In this document: in pieces, positions 16,363 to 23,221 of the stretch
Numbering within the stretch: position 1 is the stretch's first letter
Layout of the letters: each line of letters starts with the position of its first letter
Assembly (NCBI RefSeq): GCF_014643695.1
Contig: NZ_BMJY01000001.1
Coordinates: forward strand, 310,001 to 374,000
Reading direction: 5' to 3'
From: Microbacterium album
GTDB lineage: Bacteria; Actinomycetota; Actinomycetes; Actinomycetales; Microbacteriaceae
DNA length: 64,000 nt
The notes under the pieces: generated by a model
Database searches by the model: none
What the model saw: only the letters and a program-made list of their open reading frames with translations
Told to the model about the DNA's origin: nothing
Position numbers and translations under genes: made by a program

Positions 16363-17253
16363 TCAGCGGCGGTCGTCGCGGCCGCGGCCGTCGCTGCGGC
16401 GCAGGTAGCTCTCGAACGCCTGGGCGATCGCGTCGCCCGAGGCCTCGGGGGAGTCCCACGTGTCGCGCGCCTGCTCGAGCTGGCGGATGTACTCGCGCAT
16501 GTCGTCGTCGTCCGCCGCGGCGGCGTCGATCGTCGCCTCCCACGTGGCCGCGTCGGCCGCGAGAGTGCCGCGGGGCACCGGGGCGGCGACCAGCTCCTCG
16601 AGCCGGTCGAGAAGCGCCAGCGTCGCCTTCGGGGACGGCGTGTGGCCCGCCACGTAGTGCGGCACGCTCGCCCACAGGCTCGCGGACGGGATCCCCGCGC
16701 GCTCGGCGGCATCGCCCAGCACGCTCAGCACGCCCACGGGACCCTCGTACGAGCTGCGCTCGAGCCGCAGCTCGCCGCGCAGGGCGTCGTTGTCGCTGCC
16801 CGCGAAGATCGAGATCGGCCGCGTGTGCGGGACGTCGGCCATCATCGCGCCCAGCGTCACGAACCCGGTGACGTCCTCGCGCAGCGCCACGTCCATGAAC
16901 TCGGCGGCGAACGCCTGCCAGGCGCGCGCGGGCTCGACGCCCGTGAGCACCCACAGCTCGATCGCGTCCGCCGCGCCGTCCGCGCGGGGCACGGGGCGGT
17001 GCAGCGTCGCCTCGGGCCACCGCAGGCGCCGCCGGCCGTCGCCGTCGACCCCGACCGTGGGCCGCGTGTACTGGTAGTCGAAGTAGAGTTCGGGATCGAC
17101 GCTCACGACAGGCTCGTAATCGCGCGCCGCGAGCAGCTGGCTCACCGCGCCGGTCGCGGCCTCGCCGGCATCGTTCCAGCCGTCGAATGCGGCGACGATG
17201 ATCCGGCGGCCCAGGGTCGTCGGCGCCTCGGTCTTCTCGACCTCGCGGTCCAC
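16363..17253 (-). CDS. PAC2-family protein (proteasome assembly chaperone-like), copy 1
   Basis: A 296-residue cytoplasmic protein of the PAC2 family, named after a eukaryotic proteasome chaperone. In actinobacteria its function is not established. Typical blocks are IIVAAFDGWNDAGEAATGAV near the N-terminus, then ELWVLTGVEPARAWQAFAAE, VTLGAMMADVPHTRP, and SASLWASVPHYVAGHTPSPK. The longer open frame starts at 17337, but GTG 17253 has AAGGAG four bases before it and lies just ahead of the conserved region. A second PAC2 gene lies at 41311. A Mycobacterium PAC2 gene sits in the same neighbourhood as the proteasome locus, whose core genes are missing here. Confidence 0.88.
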   Translation of the reverse strand: MDREVEKTEAPTTLGRRIIVAAFDGWNDAGEAATGAVSQLLAARDYEPVVSVDPELYFDYQYTRPTVGVDGDGRRRLRWPEATLHRPVPRADGAADAIELWVLTGVEPARAWQAFAAEFMDVALREDVTGFVTLGAMMADVPHTRPISIFAGSDNDALRGELRLERSSYEGPVGVLSVLGDAAERAGIPSASLWASVPHYVAGHTPSPKATLALLDRLEELVAAPVPRGTLAADAATWEATIDAAAADDDDMREYIRQLEQARDTWDSPEASGDAIAQAFESYLRRSDGRGRDDRR

Positions 17254-17364
17254 TCCGCTCCTTCCCGCCCGCCGCGCCTCGCGCCCGGCGGAGCCTCGTC
17301 CCAGGATAGGCGCGTCGGGGCCCGGTGGCGCCAGCACACGGCGATTGCGAGGGAGGGCGGCCGT

Positions 17365-17370
17365 TAGGCT
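17365..17370 (+). promoter_or_regulatory. -10 hexamer (TAGGCT), leaderless start of HAD phosphatase
   Basis: TAGGCT followed by 6 bases and GTG 17377. This promoter would serve the HAD-TrmI pair. Confidence 0.55.
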
Positions 17371-17376
17371 GTCACG

Positions 17377-18096
17377 GTGACTTCGCCCCTCAACCTCCCC
17401 GCCCGCTCCGTCGGCGCGGGGCCGCGCGCCGTCCTGTGGGACATGGACGGCACGCTCGTCGACACGGAGCCGTACTGGATCGCCGCGGAGCGGCCCCTCG
17501 TGGAGGAGTACGGCGGCACGTGGACCGAGGCCGACGGGCTGCGGCTCGTGGGGCTGAGCCTGGACGCCTCCGCCCGCATCCTCCAGGAGGCGGGGGTCCG
17601 CCTGTCGACGGACGAGATCGTGTCGACGCTCACGACGCGCGTGATCCGGATGTGCGCCGAGAAAGGCGTGCCCTTCCGTCCTGGCGCCGTCGAGCTACTG
17701 CGCGACCTGCGGGCCTCGGGGATCCGCTCCGGGCTGGTCACGATGTCGATGCGCCGCATGGCGCTCGCGATCGCGGAGCTGATCGACTTCGAGGCCTTCG
17801 ACGTCGTCGTCGCCGGCGACGACGCGCGCCGGCCCAAGCCGTACCCCGATCCGTATCTGCAGGCCGCGGAGGCCCTCGGCGTCGACATCGCCGACGCCGT
17901 GGCGATCGAGGACTCGCCCAACGGGCTCCGCGCCGCACTTGCATCCGGGGCCGCCACGATCGGTGTGCCGAACATCGTGCCGCTGGACGGGTACGGCGCC
18001 GAGCTGTGGCCCACCCTCGCCGGCCGGACCGCTGCCGACATCGTCGCGTTCCACGCGGCGCACACGCCCCTGGCGGCCGAGGGCGGCGTCTCGTGA
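17377..18096 (+). CDS. HAD-superfamily phosphatase (beta-phosphoglucomutase/CbbY-like)
   Basis: A 239-residue haloacid dehalogenase-like hydrolase. Motif I with both aspartates is LWDMDGTLVDTEPYW (about residues 21-35). A helical cap follows, motif II lies around VTMSMRRM, the lysine motif is VVAGDDARRPKPYPDPYL, and motif IV is AIEDSPNGLRAALASG. All catalytic residues are present. Substrates of this group are small phosphorylated metabolites; the actual one is unknown. The GTG start is leaderless-type. The stop overlaps the trmI start by four bases (GTGA), so the two are translated together. Confidence 0.92.
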   Translation: MTSPLNLPARSVGAGPRAVLWDMDGTLVDTEPYWIAAERPLVEEYGGTWTEADGLRLVGLSLDASARILQEAGVRLSTDEIVSTLTTRVIRMCAEKGVPFRPGAVELLRDLRASGIRSGLVTMSMRRMALAIAELIDFEAFDVVVAGDDARRPKPYPDPYLQAAEALGVDIADAVAIEDSPNGLRAALASGAATIGVPNIVPLDGYGAELWPTLAGRTAADIVAFHAAHTPLAAEGGVS

Positions 18097-19133
18097 CGGC
18101 CGTGCCCCGGGGACCGTTCCGGATCGGCGACCGCGTCCAGCTGACGGGGCCGAAGGGCAAGCTCCACACCATCACGCTGCGCGAGGGCGGCGAGCTCCAC
18201 ACGCATCACGGCGTACTCCGCCACGAGCAGCTCGTCGGGCAGCCCGACGGTTCTGTCGTCGAGAACAGCTCGGGCCACGAGTACCTGGCGCTGCGACCCC
18301 TGCTGCGCGACTTCGTCATGTCGATGCCGCGCGGGGCGGCGATCGTCTACCCCAAGGACGCCGCCGCGATCGTCGCCCAGGCCGACGTCTTCCCGGGCGC
18401 CGTGGTCGTGGAGGCGGGCGTGGGATCGGGCGCTCTGTCGCTGTCGCTACTGCGCGCCGTGGGATCCGAGGGCCGCCTCATCTCGTTCGAGCGCCGCTCC
18501 GAGTTCGCGGACGTCGCGCGCGCCAACGTCGAGACGTTCTTCGGGCGCACCCCCACGACGTGGGAGGTCGTCGAGGGCGACCTGGCCGAGGAACTGCCCC
18601 GCGTCGCGCACCCGGGCTCGGTCGACCGCGTCGTGCTCGACATGCTCGCGCCCTGGGAGGTCATGGACGCGGTCGCCGACGCCCTCACGCCCGGCGGTGT
18701 CGTGATCTGCTACGTGGCGACCGCGACGCAGCTTTCCCGCGTGGCCGAGTACATCCGCGGCACCGGTGCGTTCACCGACCCCGAGGCCAACGAGACGATG
18801 GTGCGCGGATGGCACGTCGAGGGCCTCGCCGTGCGGCCCGACCACCGCATGGTCGCGCACACGGGGTTCCTCATCTCGGCCCGGCGACTGGCTCCGGGCG
18901 TGGTCCCGCCCGAGGTCAAGCGCCGCGCCTCCAAGCGCAGCTTCAGCGACGAGGACCTCGAGATCTGGACTCCCGGTGCCGTCGGGGATCGGGAGATCAC
19001 GGACAAGAACCTGCGCAAGCGCGTGCGCGAGGCGCAGAAGGCGGCCGAGGGCGCGCGCCGCGCCGCGGGAGCGGCGCCCGAGTCGTCCGGGGAGGCGTCC
19101 GCCTCGTCCGGAGCGGGCGACGACGGCGCATAG
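18093..19133 (+). CDS. trmI: tRNA (adenine-58-N1)-methyltransferase
   Basis: A 346-residue SAM-dependent enzyme that makes m1A58 in the T-loop of tRNAs. An N-terminal beta domain (FRIGDRVQLTGPKGKLH) is followed by the Rossmann fold. Motif I is VVEAGVGSGALSLSLLRAVG and the carboxylate of the next strand is in LISFERR. The catalytic-region strand VDRVVLDMLAPWEVMD corresponds to the D-x-P-x-PW of the family. The C-terminal 40 residues are a low-complexity charged tail, probably disordered. In mycobacteria the equivalent gene (Rv2118c) precedes the Pup-proteasome cluster; here the next gene begins after 10 bases. Confidence 0.93.
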   Translation: MTAVPRGPFRIGDRVQLTGPKGKLHTITLREGGELHTHHGVLRHEQLVGQPDGSVVENSSGHEYLALRPLLRDFVMSMPRGAAIVYPKDAAAIVAQADVFPGAVVVEAGVGSGALSLSLLRAVGSEGRLISFERRSEFADVARANVETFFGRTPTTWEVVEGDLAEELPRVAHPGSVDRVVLDMLAPWEVMDAVADALTPGGVVICYVATATQLSRVAEYIRGTGAFTDPEANETMVRGWHVEGLAVRPDHRMVAHTGFLISARRLAPGVVPPEVKRRASKRSFSDEDLEIWTPGAVGDREITDKNLRKRVREAQKAAEGARRAAGAAPESSGEASASSGAGDDGA

Positions 19134-19136
19134 ACT
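19131..19136 (+). promoter_or_regulatory. -10 hexamer (TAGACT), leaderless start of FKBP gene
   Basis: TAGACT shares its TAG with the trmI stop codon and is followed by 7 bases and the ATG at 19144. Confidence 0.5.
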
Positions 19137-19143
19137 GATCGAC

Positions 19144-20109
19144 ATGCGGAGAACCTCGGCCGTCCTGTCGATCGCCGCCCTCGCGGGCGTGACCCTGGTG
19201 GGCTGCACGCCCGCCGGTGCCGCGTCGCCCGACTGCGATCGCGACCCCGTGACGAACCCGGACGCGATGTCGCTCATCGAGGTGTCCGGGTCGCCCGAGC
19301 AGGTGCCGGTCGTCGACATGTACACGCCGTTCACCGTCGCGGAGAACGCCTACGCCGACATCGAGCGCGGCGACGGGCCCGCGATCACCGACCTGCGGCA
19401 GCCGGGCGTCCTCGACATCACGCTCTTCGACGGGGCGACGGGCCAGACGCTGCTGGGCACGGCCTACAGTGGCGACGTCTCGGCGCCCGGGTCGCTCGAG
19501 GGATGGATCGACCAGTTCCCCGGCCTCGAGGATGCCCTGCAGTGCGCGACCGAGGGCTCGCGCGTCGCGGTGGCCCTGTCTCAGGACGGCGTCTCGGAGC
19601 AGGCGCGCGCCTACTACGCGCAGTTCGGCGTGCCGTCGGAGGGGTCCATCGTCGCGGTGGTCGACGTGCGGCGCGTGCTGCCCCGCGCGGCCTCCGGTCA
19701 GCTCCGGTTCAACGACGGTCACGGCCTGCCGACCGTCGTGAGGGCCCCGGACGGGCGCCCCGGCATCAGCCTCCCCGGCACAGCCGCGCCGCGCGACGTC
19801 GTCGTGCAGACACTCATCGAGGGGGACGGACCCGTCCTGGGCGAGCAGACCGCCTTCGTGCAGTACACCGGCGTGACGTGGGAGGGCGGCGAGGTCTTCG
19901 ACACCACGTGGGACGACGGCACGCCCGCCCCGCTCGCGGCCGCGCAGGTCGTGCCGGGCCTCGGCGATGCGCTGCGCGACCAGCGCGTCGGGTCGCAGAT
20001 CATGGTGGTCGTGCCGCCGGACCAGGGCTACGGCGACCAGCCGCGCGGCTCGATCCCCCCGAACTCCACGCTCGTCTTCGTCGTCGACATCCTCGCCCTG
20101 CAGGAGTAG
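19144..20109 (+). CDS. FKBP-type peptidyl-prolyl isomerase lipoprotein
   Basis: A 321-residue exported folding helper. The signal sequence ends in lipobox LVGC (Cys about residue 21), so it is anchored outside the membrane. The C-terminal FKBP domain (about residues 215-321) is complete: VQYTGVTWEGGEVFDTTWDD, VVPGLGDALRDQRVG, VVPPDQGYG and SIPPNSTLVFVVDIL. The middle part (about 60-190) looks like a second, degenerate FKBP-like domain. ATG 19144 is leaderless-type. It lies between trmI and pafB, exactly where mycobacteria carry mpa, dop, pup, prcBA and pafA. Confidence 0.93.
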   Translation: MRRTSAVLSIAALAGVTLVGCTPAGAASPDCDRDPVTNPDAMSLIEVSGSPEQVPVVDMYTPFTVAENAYADIERGDGPAITDLRQPGVLDITLFDGATGQTLLGTAYSGDVSAPGSLEGWIDQFPGLEDALQCATEGSRVAVALSQDGVSEQARAYYAQFGVPSEGSIVAVVDVRRVLPRAASGQLRFNDGHGLPTVVRAPDGRPGISLPGTAAPRDVVVQTLIEGDGPVLGEQTAFVQYTGVTWEGGEVFDTTWDDGTPAPLAAAQVVPGLGDALRDQRVGSQIMVVVPPDQGYGDQPRGSIPPNSTLVFVVDILALQE

Positions 20110-20150
20110 GCGGCGTCGGCGCGCTCCGATCTCGCGCGGCCCGTGCGCCC

Positions 20151-20156
20151 TAGGAT
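20151..20156 (+). promoter_or_regulatory. -10 hexamer (TAGGAT), leaderless start of pafB
   Basis: TAGGAT followed by 6 bases and GTG 20163. It probably drives pafB-pafC. Confidence 0.55.
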
Positions 20157-20162
20157 GGGGGC

Positions 20163-21143
20163 GTGTCCCAGAGGATCCCGGCGGAAGAGCGCCAGCTGAA
20201 CCTGGTCGTGGCGCTCATGGCCACGGAGATCGGGCTGACGAAGCAGCAGATCCTCGAGACCGTCTCGGGCTACCGCCAGCGCACGACATCCTCGAGCGAC
20301 GCCCTGGAGAAGATGTTCGAGCGCGACAAGGAAGACCTGCGCGAGCTCGGCGTCCCGATCGAGACGCTCGGCGACCACGCCGATCCGCACGATCTCCGTG
20401 AGGCGCGGTACCGCATCCCGAAGGCCGAGTACGACCTCCCCTCCGACATCGACTTCACCCCCGCGGAGCTGGCGATCCTGCGCCTGGCGGGATCCGTCTG
20501 GAGCGAGGGGTCCCTGTCGAAGGATGCGCACACCGGTCTGCGCAAGATCCGAGCCCTCGGCATCGAGGTCGACGAGCCGATCATCGGGTTCGCGCCCCGC
20601 CTGACGGTGCGGGAGCCGTCGTTCGCCCCGCTCCGCGACGCGATCGAGGCGTGCCGCGTCGTGGCCTTCGACTACCTCAAGCCGGGGGAGCCGAGCCCGC
20701 GGCGACGCGTCGTCCGTCCGCTCGCGCTCGTCGACTACGAGGGCCGCTGGCACGTCTCGGCGCACGACGTCGCCGCGGACGGGGAGCGCATGTTCCTTCT
20801 GTCGCGCATCGTCAGCGACGTCGAGCCGACGGGCGAGCGCTTCGAGCCGGCGTTGCGCGACGGCGCCGGCGAGCGCGCCATGCGCGGACTGGAGGAGGTC
20901 GCGGCGCGCAACCGCGCCCTCCTGGAGGTCACTCCCGGCAGCGAGGCCGCGCTGCGCCTCACCCGGCGCAGCCTGCCGGCGCCCCAGGGCATCCTCGTGC
21001 CCTACGTCGACGCGCACATCCTCGCCGACGAACTGGCGTCCTACGGACCGGAGGTGCGCGTCGTCGAGCCGGCGCCGCTGCGGGCGGCGGTCATCGAGCG
21101 GCTGCGCGCCGCGCGGGACGTCCACCGGGACGGTGCGGCATGA
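20163..21143 (+). CDS. pafB: WYL-domain transcriptional activator PafB
   Basis: A 326-residue regulator. With PafC it forms the DNA-damage (LexA-independent) transcription activator of mycobacteria and relatives. An N-terminal winged helix (about residues 10-95, LNLVVALMATEIGLTKQQIL) is followed by the WYL domain, whose key stretch here is VVRPLALVDYEGRWHVSAHD, and a C-terminal extension domain. GTG 20163 lies 6 bases behind a TAGGAT. The stop overlaps the pafC start (ATGA). Despite the name (proteasome accessory factor), no proteasome or pupylation gene is present in the neighbourhood, in line with its separate damage-response role. Confidence 0.93.
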   Translation: MSQRIPAEERQLNLVVALMATEIGLTKQQILETVSGYRQRTTSSSDALEKMFERDKEDLRELGVPIETLGDHADPHDLREARYRIPKAEYDLPSDIDFTPAELAILRLAGSVWSEGSLSKDAHTGLRKIRALGIEVDEPIIGFAPRLTVREPSFAPLRDAIEACRVVAFDYLKPGEPSPRRRVVRPLALVDYEGRWHVSAHDVAADGERMFLLSRIVSDVEPTGERFEPALRDGAGERAMRGLEEVAARNRALLEVTPGSEAALRLTRRSLPAPQGILVPYVDAHILADELASYGPEVRVVEPAPLRAAVIERLRAARDVHRDGAA

Positions 21144-22126
21144 GACGCATGCTGACACCCGACCGGGTCGCGCTGCTGCTCACCCTCGTGCCGTATCTGC
21201 TGGAGCGGGGCGAGGTGTCGGTCGAGGAAGCGGCGCGAGAGTTCGACGTGACGCCGGACGAGATGCGTGCGATGGTCGAGAAGCTGACGGTCATCGGCAT
21301 GCCGGGTGACGGCGATTACCTGCAGATGCCGAACGAGATGTTCGACATCAACTGGGACCTGCTCGATGAGCAGGACGTCATCGAGATCACGCAGGCGGTC
21401 GCACTGGACCGCGCGCCCCGGCTGACCGCGCGCGAGGCAGCCGCGCTGCTCGCGGGCCTGCGGCTGGCCAGCTCGCTGCCGGGCGTGGCCGAGAGCGAGG
21501 TGTTCGCCGGGCTGCTCGCCAAGCTCGCCCGGGGCGCGGCGTCGGCGCCCGCCGAGGTGGTGGTCGCGCCGGCGCCCGTCGACGAGGTTCGCTCGATCGT
21601 GTCGCGGGCGCTGCGCGAGCAGGTCGCGGTCTCGTTCACCTATCGGCGGCCTGACTCCGAGCCGACGACGCGCACGGTGGATCCGGTCAAGGTGATCGTC
21701 ACCGAGGGGCAGTGGTACCTGCAGGGGTGGTGCCACCTGCGCCGCGCGATGCGCAACTTCCACCTGGAGCGCGTGTCCGACGCCCGGCTGACGGACATCC
21801 GCATCGCGCACGCGCATGAGCCGGTGCCGGAGCTGTTCGCGCCGGGCGAGCACGACCAGACCGTGGTCGTGCGCTTCGCGACCGAGCTCGCGCCCCTGCT
21901 GGGCGACTACCTGGCGGGCGCGGAGACCTCCGAGTCCGGCGGAACGACGACCGCACGTCTGCGTGTCTCCGACGCGCACAGCCTCAAGCGGCTCGCGACG
22001 CGCCGCGGCGGTCGCATCGAGATCGTCGAGCCGGCGTCGGCGCGCCGGGCCGCCGCCGAGTGGGCCGATGCAGCGCTCGCCCTGTACGGCGAGGCGTCCA
22101 GCCCGCCCCCGGGAACCGCGGGTTAG
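21140..22126 (+). CDS. pafC: WYL-domain transcriptional activator PafC
   Basis: A 328-residue partner of PafB with the same plan: winged helix near the N-terminus (LLTLVPYLLERGEVSVEEA with DVTPDEMRAMVEKL), WYL domain around residues 145-230 (VDPVKVIVTEGQWYLQGWCH) and the C-terminal domain. The ATG at 21140 overlaps the pafB stop by four bases, so the two chains are made together, as expected for a heterodimeric activator. The downstream tatA begins 32 bases later with its own candidate -10. The assignment of PafB and PafC follows gene order. Confidence 0.92.
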   Translation: MRRMLTPDRVALLLTLVPYLLERGEVSVEEAAREFDVTPDEMRAMVEKLTVIGMPGDGDYLQMPNEMFDINWDLLDEQDVIEITQAVALDRAPRLTAREAAALLAGLRLASSLPGVAESEVFAGLLAKLARGAASAPAEVVVAPAPVDEVRSIVSRALREQVAVSFTYRRPDSEPTTRTVDPVKVIVTEGQWYLQGWCHLRRAMRNFHLERVSDARLTDIRIAHAHEPVPELFAPGEHDQTVVVRFATELAPLLGDYLAGAETSESGGTTTARLRVSDAHSLKRLATRRGGRIEIVEPASARRAAAEWADAALALYGEASSPPPGTAG

Positions 22127-22129
22127 ACT
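22124..22129 (+). promoter_or_regulatory. Candidate -10 (TAGACT) for tatA
   Basis: TAGACT overlaps the pafC stop and lies 29 bases before the tatA ATG, which has a GGAGAG ribosome site. Confidence 0.4.
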
Positions 22130-22158
22130 GACCGCACTGTCGAGCATCGGAGAGAACA

Positions 22159-22404
22159 ATGCCTCTTGGCAACGCTGGACCGTGGCAGCTGCTGCTCATC
22201 CTGGTCATCGTCCTGCTCATCTTCGGCGCTGCGCGCCTTCCGGCCCTGGCCAAGAGCCTCGGTCAGTCCGCGCGCGTGTTCCGCGGCGAGATGAAGCAGA
22301 TGAAGGACGACGGCAAGACGGAGTCGAAGTCCGCCGACGACGAGGCCGGCGCCGGTTCGACGTCCGCCGAGCCGCGCACGGGTTCGCCCGAATCCAAGCC
22401 CTGA
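22159..22404 (+). CDS. tatA: Twin-arginine translocase subunit TatA
   Basis: An 81-residue subunit that oligomerises to form the pore of the Tat pathway, which exports folded proteins. One hydrophobic helix (about residues 8-24, GPWQLLLILVIVLLIFG) is followed by the conserved hinge AARLPALAKSLGQSARVF, an amphipathic helix with FRGEM, and an acidic tail. ATG 22159 has GGAGAG upstream. It is followed after 7 bases by tatC. The order pafB-pafC-tatA-tatC-helY is the one known from mycobacteria. Confidence 0.95.
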   Translation: MPLGNAGPWQLLLILVIVLLIFGAARLPALAKSLGQSARVFRGEMKQMKDDGKTESKSADDEAGAGSTSAEPRTGSPESKP

Positions 22405-22411
22405 CGCTCTC

Positions 22412-23221
22412 GTGGCCACGACCGATGCGGACGTGACCTCACGGGACGACCAGCCCTACCGCGATCGGAGGATGTCGCTCGCGGGGCACCTGATGGAGCT
22501 CCGTCGCCGGCTGATGATCGCGGCTATCGGTCTCGTCGTCGGCATGGTGATCGCGTTCATCGTCACCGACCCGGTCATCGACTTCCTGCTCCGACCCATC
22601 GAGCTCGTCGCGGGCGAGCTCGGCGACGACTTCACGCGGCTGACCTACACGGGGCCGACGAGCGCATTCGACATGCGCCTGCGCATCTCGTTCGCGATCG
22701 GGATCGTGCTGTCCGCGCCCGTCTGGCTCTGGCAGATCTGGGCATATGTGATGCCCGGGCTCACGCGGCGCGAGGTGCGCTACACGGTCGGTTTCATGGC
22801 GGCCGCGATCCCCCTGTTCTTCGGCGGATGCGTCGTCGCGGTGATGCTGCTGCCGAACGTGCTGCTCGTCATGGCGTCGTTCGTGCCCGATGCGCAGTTC
22901 GCGTCGCAGTTCTACGAGTCGTCCGGCTACTACGACTTCGTGTTCAAGATGATCACGATCGTCGGCATCGCGTTCGTGCTGCCGGTGTTCCTCGTGGCGC
23001 TCAACCTCGCCGGCGTCGTCGATGGGCGCGCCGTGCTGAAGGGGTGGCGTCCCGCGTTCGTGATCGCCCTCGTGTTCGGCATGCTCGCCTCGCCGCCCGC
23101 CGACATGGTGACCATGCTGATCCTCGCCGTCATCCTGTTCGCGCTGTACATGGCGGCGGCGGTCGTGTGCCTGGCCTTCGACCGGCGCAAGCGCAAGCGG
23201 GATCCGGAGCTCGCCCCGTGA
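22412..23221 (+). CDS. tatC: Sec-independent translocase subunit TatC
   Basis: A 269-residue integral membrane receptor for twin-arginine signal peptides. The N-terminal recognition motif MSLAGHLMELRRRL is present at about residues 22-35, followed by six hydrophobic segments with the conserved FGTLWLWQIW-type region here as VLSAPVWLWQIWAYVMPGL and the late motif FVLPVFLVALNLAGVV. The GTG start at 22412 follows tatA by 7 bases. The stop overlaps the helicase start (GTGA). Together with TatA, and usually a TatB-like protein elsewhere, it forms the translocase. Confidence 0.95.
   Translation: MATTDADVTSRDDQPYRDRRMSLAGHLMELRRRLMIAAIGLVVGMVIAFIVTDPVIDFLLRPIELVAGELGDDFTRLTYTGPTSAFDMRLRISFAIGIVLSAPVWLWQIWAYVMPGLTRREVRYTVGFMAAAIPLFFGGCVVAVMLLPNVLLVMASFVPDAQFASQFYESSGYYDFVFKMITIVGIAFVLPVFLVALNLAGVVDGRAVLKGWRPAFVIALVFGMLASPPADMVTMLILAVILFALYMAAAVVCLAFDRRKRKRDPELAP

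Noticed and set aside
19133-20163. Hidden pup, prcA or prcB genes between trmI and pafB
   Set aside because: The interval is filled by one FKBP lipoprotein gene; the gaps of 10 and 53 bases are too short for any of them.
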